DNA of 63,637 bases from CAZPZZ01 sp964591245 (GTDB lineage: Bacteria > Acidobacteriota > Vicinamibacteria > Vicinamibacterales > UBA8438): assembly GCA_964591245.1 (NCBI GenBank), contig CAZPZZ010000006.1, forward strand, positions 1 through 63,637, in the 5' to 3' direction. The notes beneath the pieces were generated by a model that saw nothing but the letters and a program-made list of their open reading frames with translations, was not told where the DNA came from and ran no database searches. Each line of letters starts with the position of its first letter. Positions within the stretch are counted from its first letter, which is position 1. The position numbers and the translations under genes were made by a program. Positions 16,858-25,801 of this stretch are shown here, piece by piece.

Positions 16858-18189
16858 ATGGCTGACTCAGGGCCAACGACGACCGCCGAACAGACCGAAG
16901 TCGGCAGCTACTTCGTCGCCAACTACCCGCCGTTCTCTCTGTGGACGCCGGAGGCACTCGAGAACGACGCCAGGCCGGCCCTGGCGCATCGCGCCGCCGA
17001 TGTACCGCTTGGGCTATATCTACACATCCCGTTCTGTCGCAAGCGTTGTCACTTCTGCTATTACCGGGTCTATACCGGGAAGAATGCCGAAGAGATCACG
17101 GAGTACCTCGATCTCCTCGGCCGCGAGTGGGAACTGTATGCAACGCAGCCGGCCATCGCAGGTCGACCACTTCGCTTCGTCTACTTCGGTGGTGGCACAC
17201 CCTCATTCCTATCCGTTCGCCAACTTCGGAGCCTCGTCGACCGTCTTTCCGGTATCACCTCATGGGACGACGCCGAGGAGATCACGTTCGAATGCGAACC
17301 TGGAACCTTGACTGAGCCGAAGCTCGCTGCTATCCGACAGATGGGTGTTACGCGTCTCAGCCTAGGTCTAGAACATTTCGACGACCAAGTGCTCGAGTTG
17401 AATGGTCGCGCACATCGCTCCGCGGAGATCTTTCGGGCTTACCGGTTCGCACAATCACTTGACTTCCCCCAGATCAATATCGACCTCATCGCCGGCATGC
17501 TAGGCGACACCGACGACAAATGGCAGGCAGCGGTTGAGCGCACCATTGAACTCAACCCAGACAGCGTCACCATCTACCAGATGGAACTTCCCTACAACAC
17601 CACGATCAGTAGCGATTTACTGAAAGGCACGGGGCAGTTCTCAGACACTGTGGCTGGGTGGTCCACAAAGCGACGGTGGGTCCAGGGCGCATTCGACACC
17701 CTCGAACGCGCGGGATACACCATCGGAAGCGCGTATACCGCCGTGAAAAACCCCGAAAGGACGAAATTCGTCTATCGCGATCAACTTTGGCGCGGGGCCG
17801 ACCTGGCTGCACTCGGTGTCGCTTCATTCGGGCATATCAACGGTGTCCATATGCAAAACCTCGACAGCTGGGGTCCCTATGCAGCGGCGATCCAGCGCGG
17901 CGAAATTCCGCTGAACCGTGCGTTCCGACCGAGTGACGAAGAACGGCTCATCCGAGAGCTTGTTCTGCAACTCAAGCTCGGCTCGATCCGCCCCGCCTAC
18001 TTTCAGAGGAAGTATGGAATCGACGTGCTCGAACACTTTGCAGACGCGCTCACCTCGCTCAGAAACGACGGCTTTTTGCTCGCCGCTGACTCCGACCAAG
18101 TGGCGCTGACCCGGGAGGGGTTGTTACGGGTGGACAGCTTACTACCACGATTTTTTCTACCTGAACACGTCGATCTCCGATATACATAG
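16858..18189 (+). CDS. HemN/HemW-like radical SAM protein
   Basis: A 443-aa member of the coproporphyrinogen-III-oxidase-like radical SAM family. Seen: LGLYLHIPFC leading into the cluster motif CRKRCHFC (Cys60, Cys64, Cys67), YFGGGTPS at about 109-116, and a HemN-type C-terminal domain with GVASFGHINGV and a winged-helix-like end. HemW-type proteins bind or insert heme; other family members are methylases or make cyclopropane rings in natural products. The motif continues with YY, unlike the DF of HemW. No heme-synthesis gene is adjacent, whereas chorismate lyase and halogenase-like genes follow. The ATG at 16858 has GGAG just upstream; a GTG at 16840 is less likely. Function unassigned within the family. 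Confidence 0.82.
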   Translation: MADSGPTTTAEQTEVGSYFVANYPPFSLWTPEALENDARPALAHRAADVPLGLYLHIPFCRKRCHFCYYRVYTGKNAEEITEYLDLLGREWELYATQPAIAGRPLRFVYFGGGTPSFLSVRQLRSLVDRLSGITSWDDAEEITFECEPGTLTEPKLAAIRQMGVTRLSLGLEHFDDQVLELNGRAHRSAEIFRAYRFAQSLDFPQINIDLIAGMLGDTDDKWQAAVERTIELNPDSVTIYQMELPYNTTISSDLLKGTGQFSDTVAGWSTKRRWVQGAFDTLERAGYTIGSAYTAVKNPERTKFVYRDQLWRGADLAALGVASFGHINGVHMQNLDSWGPYAAAIQRGEIPLNRAFRPSDEERLIRELVLQLKLGSIRPAYFQRKYGIDVLEHFADALTSLRNDGFLLAADSDQVALTREGLLRVDSLLPRFFLPEHVDLRYT

Positions 18190-18212
18190 CGGCGGCGCCC
18201 CCCACTCTGCAA

Positions 18213-18803
18213 ATGCCCAAAACGCCTCGCCCTTCGCGTTCTACGCGTGGACAGTCCGCACCCCGACGTCCAATCGACCGTCGTACGCTCTACCCGCTCG
18301 ACATTGTCTACCGGCGTGCAGGGGTCGCGATGCCGGACTGGGCAACGGTCAGGGCCGAGGAGATTCCCGAACCCTACCGGTCAATGCTCGTACACGAAGA
18401 CGACATGACGAGCACGCTTGAACGTCATTACGGCGGGCGAGTCGTCCTACGAGCGCTCTCAACCTTCACCACCCGTTCCTGGTACTTCCGGCGCGTGCTG
18501 CTCGTGCAGGAATACTCAGGCCGGCCGGTCGAAATGGGAGCCATCCGGATCAAGCTCAGCGTCTTTCCCCCGAAACTGCGGAAACACATCCTGGACAACA
18601 AGATTCCCCTCGGCCGCCTCCTTGGAGACCACCGATTCGAATACGTCAGCCACGCTACGGCATTTGTCGCAATTACGCCAAACTCCGAGATGATGGGGGT
18701 ATTCTGGATGAGGGAACCGCGAGTCCTCTACGGACGACGTACGGTCATCACCCATGATGGCCAAAAAATTGGTGACATCGTCGAAGTGCTACCGCCTGTG
18801 TGA
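18213..18803 (+). CDS. Chorismate lyase-like protein (Rv2949c/PF01947 type)
   Basis: A 196-aa protein that resembles the chorismate pyruvate-lyase family exemplified by mycobacterial Rv2949c, which makes 4-hydroxybenzoate from chorismate. Seen: EEIPEPYRSMLVHEDDMTSTLE with the acidic and hydrophobic pattern of the family's N-terminal region, an arginine-rich middle strand (RRVLLVQE), PVEMGAIRIKL, and the closing LYGRRTVITHDGQKIGDIVEVLPP. The first about 25 residues are basic and probably disordered. It begins 23 bases after the HemN-like gene. In this neighbourhood it would supply the aromatic acid for the ligase, thioesterase and flavoprotein that follow. Product assignment rests on the family only; ubiquinone-type supply is the alternative. 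Confidence 0.75.
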   Translation: MPKTPRPSRSTRGQSAPRRPIDRRTLYPLDIVYRRAGVAMPDWATVRAEEIPEPYRSMLVHEDDMTSTLERHYGGRVVLRALSTFTTRSWYFRRVLLVQEYSGRPVEMGAIRIKLSVFPPKLRKHILDNKIPLGRLLGDHRFEYVSHATAFVAITPNSEMMGVFWMREPRVLYGRRTVITHDGQKIGDIVEVLPPV

Positions 18804-18946
18804 GGCGATTACACGGAAGAGCCTGGTAAAACCCGGATGGCGCACAAACACGCAACGGCAACAGGACGGCATCAGGATTTCGAAACGTGTCGAACGCTTG
18901 AATCGCCGCGTCAAGCCGCCCGACTTGCGGGAGAAGAGGAGGAACT

Positions 18947-20194
18947 GTGACGTCAGAGAGACCGTACGACGTCATCGTCGTGGGTGGGGGCCCCGCTGGA
19001 GCGACAACCGCTATCGTGCTGGCTCAACATGGCCGACGTGTACTCCTGCTGGAACGTGATGCCTTCCCGCGCTACCACATCGGCGAGTCACTGATGCCGT
19101 ACACCTGGTTTACGTTCGAGCGACTTGGTGTACTGGATTGGCTCAAACAGTCCGGAAGCCCAGTCAAACACAGCGTGCAGTTCGTCTCCACTAGCGGCCA
19201 CGTCTCACAACCCTTTTACTTCTTCGAGACGATCAAACACGAATACGCCAGCACCTGGCAGATTCGCCGGAGCGACTTCGACGCCATGATGCTCAAACAC
19301 GCGACGGCTCAAGGGGTCGACGTGCGACAAGGCGTCACCGTCCGAAACGTTCTGACCGACAACAACCGCGTCGTCGGCGTGGAGGCAGAAACCGACCATG
19401 GCCGCGAATCACTGCACGCCACCGTGGTAGTCGACGCCACCGGCCGTGATGCGCTCCTAGCAAGCCGGCTCGGCTGGAAACGGCGCGATCCGGACCTGAA
19501 CAAGATTGCCATCTTTACCTACTTCAAGGGCGCGCTACGCGATCCTGGCCTCGATGAAGGGGCCACAACTGTCGCCTATATTCCAGAGAAAGGTTGGTTC
19601 TGGTACATCCCTCTGGTGGACGATACCGTCAGCGTCGGTCTCGTGGCTGACCAGGAATACCTGTATCGCGACAGCAGAGATCCCGAAGCGATCTTCTGCC
19701 GCGAGGCGAACGAGTGTCGCTGGATCAAAGAACATCTTGCACCCGGAACGTATCTCGGTCCTATGCGCGTCACCGGGGAGTTTAGCTACCGCGCTACCGC
19801 CGCGGCCGGTGATGGGTTCTGTCTCGTTGGCGACGCCTTCTCATTCCTGGATCCCGTGTTCTCGTCCGGAGTTTTTCTCGCGCTCAAGGGCGGCGAACTC
19901 GCGGCCGACGCCATTCACGCAGGGTTAGAAACTGGAGATGTGAGTGCTGCAGCGTTCGCCAATTACGAACGTGAGCTCCGTCACGGTCTCGACAGTTTCA
20001 GACAACTCGTCATGGCCTTCTATGATCGAACCTTTAGCTTCAAGGACTTCCTCGGCGCCCATCCCGATCTGCAGCCTCAGCTAGTGGACGCACTCGTCGG
20101 GAATGTTTTCAAGGATCTCCAGCCCCTGTTCGATGCGCTTTCGAATTTCGCCCCGCAGACGGCGCGGCGTCCCCTCGTTACCGCATCGACATAG
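18947..20194 (+). CDS. Flavin-dependent halogenase-like FAD oxidoreductase
   Basis: A 415-aa class A flavoprotein. Seen: FAD-binding GGGPAGAT at 13-20, HIGESLMP at 44-51, a lysine at 74 (PVKHSVQF) where halogenases keep their catalytic lysine, GWFWYIP (Trp217, Trp219, Ile221, Pro222) matching the halogenase WxWxIP signature, and GDAFSFLDPVFSSG at 295-308. Together these fit phenolic or carrier-bound halogenases of the CmlS/CndH type. Some related reductases and monooxygenases share parts of this pattern, so chlorination is not proven. The GTG start at 18947 has a strong AGGAGG five bases upstream. The thioesterase start overlaps its stop (TAGTG). A hydroxybenzoyl substrate is suggested by the neighbouring chorismate lyase-like gene. 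Confidence 0.78.
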   Translation: MTSERPYDVIVVGGGPAGATTAIVLAQHGRRVLLLERDAFPRYHIGESLMPYTWFTFERLGVLDWLKQSGSPVKHSVQFVSTSGHVSQPFYFFETIKHEYASTWQIRRSDFDAMMLKHATAQGVDVRQGVTVRNVLTDNNRVVGVEAETDHGRESLHATVVVDATGRDALLASRLGWKRRDPDLNKIAIFTYFKGALRDPGLDEGATTVAYIPEKGWFWYIPLVDDTVSVGLVADQEYLYRDSRDPEAIFCREANECRWIKEHLAPGTYLGPMRVTGEFSYRATAAAGDGFCLVGDAFSFLDPVFSSGVFLALKGGELAADAIHAGLETGDVSAAAFANYERELRHGLDSFRQLVMAFYDRTFSFKDFLGAHPDLQPQLVDALVGNVFKDLQPLFDALSNFAPQTARRPLVTAST

Positions 20195-20634
20195 TGAGAT
20201 TGCGCGTGATCAGCGAGTTCTGCCTGAAGCGGCAAGTGCATTTTTATGAGACAGATGCGGCCGGCATCGTCCACTTCAGCGTCTTCTTCAGATATGTCGA
20301 GGAGGCGGAACACGCGATGTGGCGTGCCGCTGGCTTGAGCATCGCGCCTCCAAACGCGTCCGTGGGGTTTCCCCGGGTCGCGGCCAACTTCGACTTTCTG
20401 CGTCCACTGTATTTCGAAGACGAGTTCGAGGTGCACCTGCGGATCACGCGCAAATCCTCAAGAAGCCTCTCCTACGGCGCGACTATCGAAAAAGATGGAA
20501 ACGCGTTGGCTCGCGGCACGCTCACGATCGCGTGCGTTCAAAAACTTGCCGGAGGACCGATGCAAAGTGCGACTATCCCGGCGGAGATCGCAAATGCGTT
20601 CGAGGTCGCAACTCCCGAGGCCGTGAAAGGCTGA
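20194..20634 (+). CDS. Hotdog-fold acyl-CoA thioesterase (4HBT family)
   Basis: A 146-aa single-hotdog protein. The motif VHFYETDAAGIVHFSVFFRYVEEA carries the family's catalytic aspartate (Asp21) and the following helix with glutamates, as in YbgC and 4-hydroxybenzoyl-CoA thioesterase. A central FDFLRPLYFEDEFEVHLRI strand pair is typical. It hydrolyses acyl- or aroyl-thioesters in the cytoplasm. It starts at a GTG overlapping the flavoprotein stop, and its own stop overlaps the ATG of the ligase gene (TGATG), so the three are almost certainly one translational unit. With a CoA ligase next door, release of an aromatic acyl group after modification is a sensible role, although this is inferred. 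Confidence 0.88.
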   Translation: MRLRVISEFCLKRQVHFYETDAAGIVHFSVFFRYVEEAEHAMWRAAGLSIAPPNASVGFPRVAANFDFLRPLYFEDEFEVHLRITRKSSRSLSYGATIEKDGNALARGTLTIACVQKLAGGPMQSATIPAEIANAFEVATPEAVKG

Positions 20635-22001
20635 TGGCCGAGCCCCACGGTGGTGGCGCCCCCACCGCCGAGTGTCGTCCCCGAAGCGAGCTGCAAGCCG
20701 CGCAATATCAACGGCTCGCGATACTCCTGTCCACCATCTACGGACAAAATAGCTTCTATTCACGTAAATTCGATGCCGCCGGTCTGTCACCGGACCGTCT
20801 CGAGCTTCCGCAAGACCTGGTTCGTCTGCCGTTCACGACAAAGGCGGAACTCGTTGCCGATCAACAGGCAGCCCCTCCCTGGGGCACAGCCCATACGCCG
20901 CCCCTTGAGCGCTTTACCCGGTATCACCAAACCTCGTCCACCACAGGCCGACCGCTCCGCTGGCTTGACACGGACGACTCGTGGCAATGGGCTCTCGATT
21001 GCTGGAAGGCGGTATATCGTGCTGCGCGCGTCAACACCAAAGACTGTATCTTCTTTCCGTTTGGCTTCGGACCTTTTCTGGGATTTTGGACGGCTTTCGA
21101 CGCAGGGACGCAGCTTGGCGCGCTCTGTATTCCAGCCGGCGGTATGTCGAGCCGGACGAGGCTCGACCTCATCGACACGCTCCAACCCACCGTCATCTGC
21201 TGCACCCCGACCTACGCGTTGCGATTGGCTGATGTCGCATACGATTCAGGCAGACACGACCTCGCCCAAGGCCCCGTACGGGTGATTATCGTTGCGGGCG
21301 AACCGGGAGGGAATGTGCCCGCGACACGGCAGCAAATTGAAAAACAATGGGGGGCTCGGGTCATCGATCATCACGGGCTGACCGAAGTCGGTCCGGTCAG
21401 CTTTGAGTGCTGGGAATCGCCGGGCGCATTGCACCTGAACGAGCGTGAATTCCTCTGTGAGGTCATCGATCCTGCAACCGGAGAACCGGTTGCAGAGGGA
21501 CGGGCCGGCGAGCTCGTGGTCACAACTCTCGGACGTACGGCCTCACCGGTCGTTCGATACCGTACCCGGGACATTGTCCGACTGCGATACGAACCCTGTC
21601 TCTGTGGGCGAACCCTCGCGCGGGCCGACGGCGGTATCCTCTCCCGAGCGGACGACATGGTGTGCGTGCGCGGGGTCAATGTCTACCCCACCGCGATCGA
21701 AGCCGTTGTTCGGCAGTTCCACGATGTTCTCGAATTCCGATCGACCGTGACCTCCCGCAACGCATTGCTCTCTCTCACGATTGAGATCGAGCTTCGCCCT
21801 GGCTCCGAGCCAGACACGGCGGTTGCCGGGGTTGCACAAGGCCTTCGAGAGGCAACGGGGCTAACCGTACCGGTTCGGGTCGTGTCTCCTGGTTCACTTC
21901 CCAGATTCGAACTGAAAGCCAGACGCTTCATCGTTGACCCAGAAGCGCGCGCGAGACACGATTCCCACGATCCAGAGGCAGGTGCCCCAACAGACCCTTG
22001 A
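20634..22001 (+). CDS. PaaK-like aryl/acyl-CoA ligase (AMP-forming)
   Basis: A 455-aa adenylate-forming enzyme related to phenylacetate-CoA ligase. Seen: NSFYSRKFDAAG and LPFTTKAEL near the N-terminus, the P-loop-like TSSTTGRPL, VIIVAGEPGG, HHGLTEVG (the YG-E-like adenylation motif), ELVVTTLGRTASPVVRYRTRD with the conserved aspartate, a CxCG pair (CLCGR) and the C-terminal VRGVNVYPTAIE. It would couple an aromatic or other carboxylic acid to CoA or a carrier using ATP. The ATG at 20634 overlaps the thioesterase stop; longer readings would run through that gene. It closes a compact block with chorismate lyase-like, halogenase-like and thioesterase genes. Confidence 0.87.
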   Translation: MAEPHGGGAPTAECRPRSELQAAQYQRLAILLSTIYGQNSFYSRKFDAAGLSPDRLELPQDLVRLPFTTKAELVADQQAAPPWGTAHTPPLERFTRYHQTSSTTGRPLRWLDTDDSWQWALDCWKAVYRAARVNTKDCIFFPFGFGPFLGFWTAFDAGTQLGALCIPAGGMSSRTRLDLIDTLQPTVICCTPTYALRLADVAYDSGRHDLAQGPVRVIIVAGEPGGNVPATRQQIEKQWGARVIDHHGLTEVGPVSFECWESPGALHLNEREFLCEVIDPATGEPVAEGRAGELVVTTLGRTASPVVRYRTRDIVRLRYEPCLCGRTLARADGGILSRADDMVCVRGVNVYPTAIEAVVRQFHDVLEFRSTVTSRNALLSLTIEIELRPGSEPDTAVAGVAQGLREATGLTVPVRVVSPGSLPRFELKARRFIVDPEARARHDSHDPEAGAPTDP

Positions 22002-22252
22002 GCGATGCGGAAGCAGGTTTCACGAGCGATCCAACCGCCGGCAATCGATGTTCTGTTCCGAAAACGGTAGGGTTCTCTAGTAGTAAGACGACCCGCGTAC
22101 TTGATAAGTCAATCCTTGGTCGCACAAGGCCCTGTACTGGTGATTAGTGTACGATTAACCGTTTGACGCTCGCGTCACCGCTGCTCGCTGGTATGCACGC
22201 GAAGGATGTCTGATTTCTCGTCGACGCCACGGCGCCGGCTTGAGGAGAAGGA

Positions 22253-23242
22253 ATGCTGCGAAACCGACTGTTAATCCTGTGGGCCGTGTGTGCGTTTGCC
22301 GTCATCTCCTGCGGAGGCGGTAACGAAAATGAGGGATCGGCCGACGACGCGCCGTCACGGGTCTTCCTCAGCATGGGCACAGCGCCCCCCGGGGGCACCT
22401 TCTTCGTCTTCGGCAGCGCCCTTGCCGAGGTCATGAACGAATTCGGCACAGCGCGAGGCTGGAACACCACCGCAGAAGCAACCAGTGGCTCACAGGAGAA
22501 CATACGCCGACTCGACAGCGGCGAACTGGATTTTGCTCTTTCGAATGCAGCGATTACGTACTTCGCCGTGCGGGGTACCGAAGGGTGGGACAAAGCCTAC
22601 GACGTCCGCACTGTGATGACCCTGGCCCCGAACGTGGCGCTTTGGATCACCCCCACCGACTCGGACGTCGAGACACTTGCTGATCTCCGAGATCAGCGGG
22701 TCGGTGTTGGCGTAGCCGGCGCCGGATTCGAATATTTCATTCGTCCCCTGCTCGGCGCACACGGGCTCACCTACGACGATTTCGATCCAGTGAACGCCAC
22801 ACAATCTGGTGCCGTCGATCTGCTCGCGGACGGGTCAGCAGCAGCAGTATTCGTAGGCGGAGCGATCCCGAACCCGGCGATTACCCAAGCCTCGGCATCA
22901 CAGGACATCCATTTCATTCCATTCGACGACGACGCAAAGGAAGAACTGATCAGCGAATATCTCTTCTTCCGCCCGGCTACGATTCCCGCCGACACCTATC
23001 GCGGCCAAACCGAGGCCTTCGAAGGACTCGACGTCGGCTCGATGCATTTGATCACCTCTGCGACAGCCGACGAGGAACTCGTGTACAACACTACGAAGAC
23101 GTTATACGAGAATAGCGCCAGTGTTGTGGAGAAGCATGGAGCTGGCCGAGCTATCGTGGCCGCCAACGTAGTACGCGACAGCGGCACCGAGTTCCACCCG
23201 GGAGCAATCCGCTTCTATCAGGAAATCGGAATCTGGCCGTAG
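22253..23242 (+). CDS. TAXI-family TRAP transporter solute-binding lipoprotein
   Basis: A 329-aa extracytoplasmic receptor of the TAXI class. The N-terminus is a lipoprotein signal: hydrophobic core then AVISC with the lipid-bearing cysteine at residue 20. The mature part has the usual two-lobe features: MGTAPPGGTFFVFGSALAEV, a TSGSQENIRRL segment, TLADLRDQRVGVG and VGGAIPNPAI. The receptor captures an organic anion in the periplasm and hands it to the fused permease encoded next. A GGAG-containing ribosome site precedes the ATG. The ligand cannot be predicted; TAXI systems are known for glutamate or C4-dicarboxylate-like substrates. The 251 bases before it suggest its own promoter, separate from the ligase block. 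Confidence 0.9.
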   Translation: MLRNRLLILWAVCAFAVISCGGGNENEGSADDAPSRVFLSMGTAPPGGTFFVFGSALAEVMNEFGTARGWNTTAEATSGSQENIRRLDSGELDFALSNAAITYFAVRGTEGWDKAYDVRTVMTLAPNVALWITPTDSDVETLADLRDQRVGVGVAGAGFEYFIRPLLGAHGLTYDDFDPVNATQSGAVDLLADGSAAAVFVGGAIPNPAITQASASQDIHFIPFDDDAKEELISEYLFFRPATIPADTYRGQTEAFEGLDVGSMHLITSATADEELVYNTTKTLYENSASVVEKHGAGRAIVAANVVRDSGTEFHPGAIRFYQEIGIWP

Positions 23243-23352
23243 GAAAGAACAGGTCCTCCAACTCAATCGGTGTAGCTCCTGAACCGTAGCGTTGGCCTCA
23301 GCGCGCAATCGCCACCACCCAGACCCTCTGCCCAGGACTATAAGACCTCGCC

Positions 23353-25323
23353 ATGACGCAAGATACACCCGCGCCGGCCAGCGGCCAGACAGACGTCCGA
23401 CAACTCGTCACACGTATACTCTCAGTGGGTCTGTGTGCGTTCACCCTCGTGCAGGTGAACTACCCCATCCTGGCGCCACAACCCCAGCTGGCGGTCTTTG
23501 CCCTCCTCGGGCTGGTGATTTGCTTCCTGAACGTTCCGGTCCATCCCACGCTGAAGCTCCACCCGGTCGCTCGGGCAACCGATGTCGTACTTGCCCTCGC
23601 CGCCACCTTCTGCTGCGGCTGGGTCCTGGTACAGAACGACCCCTTCTTTGAAGCCGTCTGGCAAAACGGTTCGACCCTAGGCAATAGGGCAGGATTCGAA
23701 ACGTCAACCGATATCTTCGTTGGTGCGGTCGGACTTCTGCTGGTCATCGAGGCAGCCCGCCGATCACTTGGGCTCGCGCTGCCCATCCTCTCTGGGCTCT
23801 TTTTGATCTACGCCTATATCGGGCCGAGCATGCCAGATTGGCTGTTCCCACATCGCGGGTACACCATCGAACGGATTGTGGCTCAGACATTTCTTCAGGC
23901 TCAGGGAACGTTCGGCGTGGCCCTTGGCGTCATGTTCACCTACGTGTTCCTTTTCGTCATCTTCGGAGCATTCCTGAGCGCGACCGGCGCTACGCGATTC
24001 ATCATCGATTTCGCCCAGTCCGTCTTTGGCTCCAGTCCGGGTGGGCCCGCCAAAGTCGCTGTACTAAGCAGCGGGCTGATGGGATCGCTCTCCGGAAGCG
24101 CGGTCGCCAACACCGCAACCACCGGGACGTTCACGATTCCCATGATGCGCAGCGCTGGCTTCAAGGCCACAACCGCAGCCGGCATTCAGGCAGCCGCCAG
24201 CTCCGGAGGTGCGCTGATGCCCCCGGTGATGGGAGCGGGTGCCTACATGATGCTCGAAATCGTGGATCCACCCGTCACGTACCTCCAAATCATTCGCGCA
24301 GCCTTAATACCAGCGATCCTGTATTACCTGTCACTGTTTCTCATCACTCACTTCCATGCACGCGGAACTGTGAAGAACGATCCCAGCCAGGACACGCATG
24401 TCGCCACACCAACCCCCAGAGCCGAATCCCGGATGGAAGGCATCGTCTTCGCCACCGCACTCGGCACCCTGATTCTGCTTCTGATCGCTGGCTACACGCC
24501 TTTTCGCGCGGTGAGCATGTCACTGCTGGCCATCGTCGTCGTCGGCGCCTTTCACCCCAAAACTCGCCTCTCTGTCCAGGCGGTGATCGAGGCGTTCATC
24601 AAATCTTCGAGAGACGTCATCTCGTTGGTCGCAGCCTCCGCGTCGGTGGGCATCATCATTGGCATCGTCACCCTGACCGGTATCGGCACCAGACTTCCGG
24701 CCACGATCCTACCTCTCGCCGAGCAGAGCCTCTTTCTCGCTCTTGTCCTGATCATGGTGTCATCAATCATTCTGGGCATGGGCTTGCCGTCGGCGGTCTG
24801 CTACCTACTCCTAGCCACCTTGATCGGTCCAGTCCTCGGCAACCTCGGTGTCGTACCGCTGGCCGCTCATCTCTTCATCTTCTACTTCGGCATGATGTCA
24901 ATGGTGACCCCACCGGTGGCACTGGCTGGCTATGCGGCCGCCTCGATCGCCGGCACGAACATCATGGCCACCAGCTTCGCGGCCTTCCGCTTCGCATTGG
25001 TCGGCTTTACGCTGCCCTACATCTTCGTTTATCGTCCCGAGCTACTCATGCTGACGCCAGCCGGAGAAACTGCGGGACCACTCGCCATGTTTCTACCGGT
25101 GGCTATGGGTACGCTCGGTGTCGTCTGCTTTGCCTCGGGGATCACCGGTCAACTCCGTAGCGCCTTGACCCTACCGCTCCGCCTGGCCATTTTCGTGGCC
25201 GCCGCCCTGCTACTTGCCCCAGGGCCGGAGGTGTCCGTCCTAAGCTTGCCCATTCCGATCCTCGACGCGGCCGGGGTCGTGCTTTTCGCCATCATCTTCG
25301 GAATGAATCGGAAAACACCCTGA
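23353..25323 (+). CDS. TRAP transporter permease, fused small and large membrane subunits
   Basis: A 656-aa polytopic membrane protein of the fused DctQ-DctM type that accompanies TAXI receptors. The first about 220 residues form the Q-like membrane domain. The rest is the M-like elevator domain with the characteristic SGLMGSLSGSAVANTATTGTFTIPMM stretch split here as SGSAVANTATTG, AAASSGGALMPPVMGAGAYMM, and the later MVTPPVALAGYAAASIAGTN. It moves the receptor-bound solute inward using the sodium gradient. It begins 110 bases after the receptor gene ends, on the same strand. Length is normal for the fused class. Nothing in sequence identifies the substrate. Confidence 0.92.
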   Translation: MTQDTPAPASGQTDVRQLVTRILSVGLCAFTLVQVNYPILAPQPQLAVFALLGLVICFLNVPVHPTLKLHPVARATDVVLALAATFCCGWVLVQNDPFFEAVWQNGSTLGNRAGFETSTDIFVGAVGLLLVIEAARRSLGLALPILSGLFLIYAYIGPSMPDWLFPHRGYTIERIVAQTFLQAQGTFGVALGVMFTYVFLFVIFGAFLSATGATRFIIDFAQSVFGSSPGGPAKVAVLSSGLMGSLSGSAVANTATTGTFTIPMMRSAGFKATTAAGIQAAASSGGALMPPVMGAGAYMMLEIVDPPVTYLQIIRAALIPAILYYLSLFLITHFHARGTVKNDPSQDTHVATPTPRAESRMEGIVFATALGTLILLLIAGYTPFRAVSMSLLAIVVVGAFHPKTRLSVQAVIEAFIKSSRDVISLVAASASVGIIIGIVTLTGIGTRLPATILPLAEQSLFLALVLIMVSSIILGMGLPSAVCYLLLATLIGPVLGNLGVVPLAAHLFIFYFGMMSMVTPPVALAGYAAASIAGTNIMATSFAAFRFALVGFTLPYIFVYRPELLMLTPAGETAGPLAMFLPVAMGTLGVVCFASGITGQLRSALTLPLRLAIFVAAALLLAPGPEVSVLSLPIPILDAAGVVLFAIIFGMNRKTP

Positions 25324-25688
25324 CGTCACCCCTGCTTTCCTGAGGTTGTTCTCTGCGCCGGCGCGTACCCCGGAGAAACGGCGCCAATCCTCGCATCCCC
25401 CTAAGCGGGGCTTTTGCGCGTGCCTCGTCTTCCCAGCGGGAGTGCCTGGTTGGCTACACTGGTCACCGGCGCCGCCGCCGCCGCTCATTGCTGGCTATTG
25501 CGCGACGGCTACGACCGAACATTCTGCACCCAGGGCAACGGCAAATACCGGTCATGGTTGTCCGGTTTACGTGATAGTGGTTGCTGAAATCCGCCAGGGG
25601 AACCGTCCCCGTTGGAGGACTCTGGCCGATTTTCGAGACGTCCCACCTCGATTGGGTCTCGACAGCGTGGATCGCATAGGACGCGGGG
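25324..25688. other. Non-coding or unassigned stretch before the first assembly gap
   Basis: About 365 bases between the TRAP permease and the gap. Apart from the terminator-like hairpin near 25397 and a run of GCC repeats near 25470-25485, I see no gene with a recognisable product on either strand. A minus-strand gene running in from the gap cannot be excluded. Confidence 0.5.
25397..25415 (+). terminator. Putative intrinsic terminator after the TRAP operon
   Basis: CCCC-CTAAGC-GGGG followed by CTTTT forms a short GC stem with a T run, 74 bases after the permease stop. The stem is only about four to five pairs, so the call is tentative. Confidence 0.4.
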
Positions 25689-25788
25689 NNNNNNNNNNNN
25701 NNNNNNNNNNNNNNNNNNNNNNNNNNNNNNNNNNNNNNNNNNNNNNNNNNNNNNNNNNNNNNNNNNNNNNNNNNNNNNNNNNNNNNNN
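25689..25788. other. Assembly gap (100 N)
   Basis: One hundred undetermined bases. The sequences on the two sides do not overlap by eye, unlike the gap at 35427, so real sequence of unknown length is missing. The flanks look degraded: the cytochrome fragment on the right loses its family likeness before it reaches the gap. Confidence 0.95.
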
Positions 25789-25801
25789 GGGCCCTCTGCA
25801 T

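Noticed and set aside
23838..25160. A long second open frame (440 codons) overlapping the first TRAP permease gene in another plus-strand frame
   Set aside because: Histidine/arginine/serine-rich shadow translation without any domain; the permease frame is clearly the real one.
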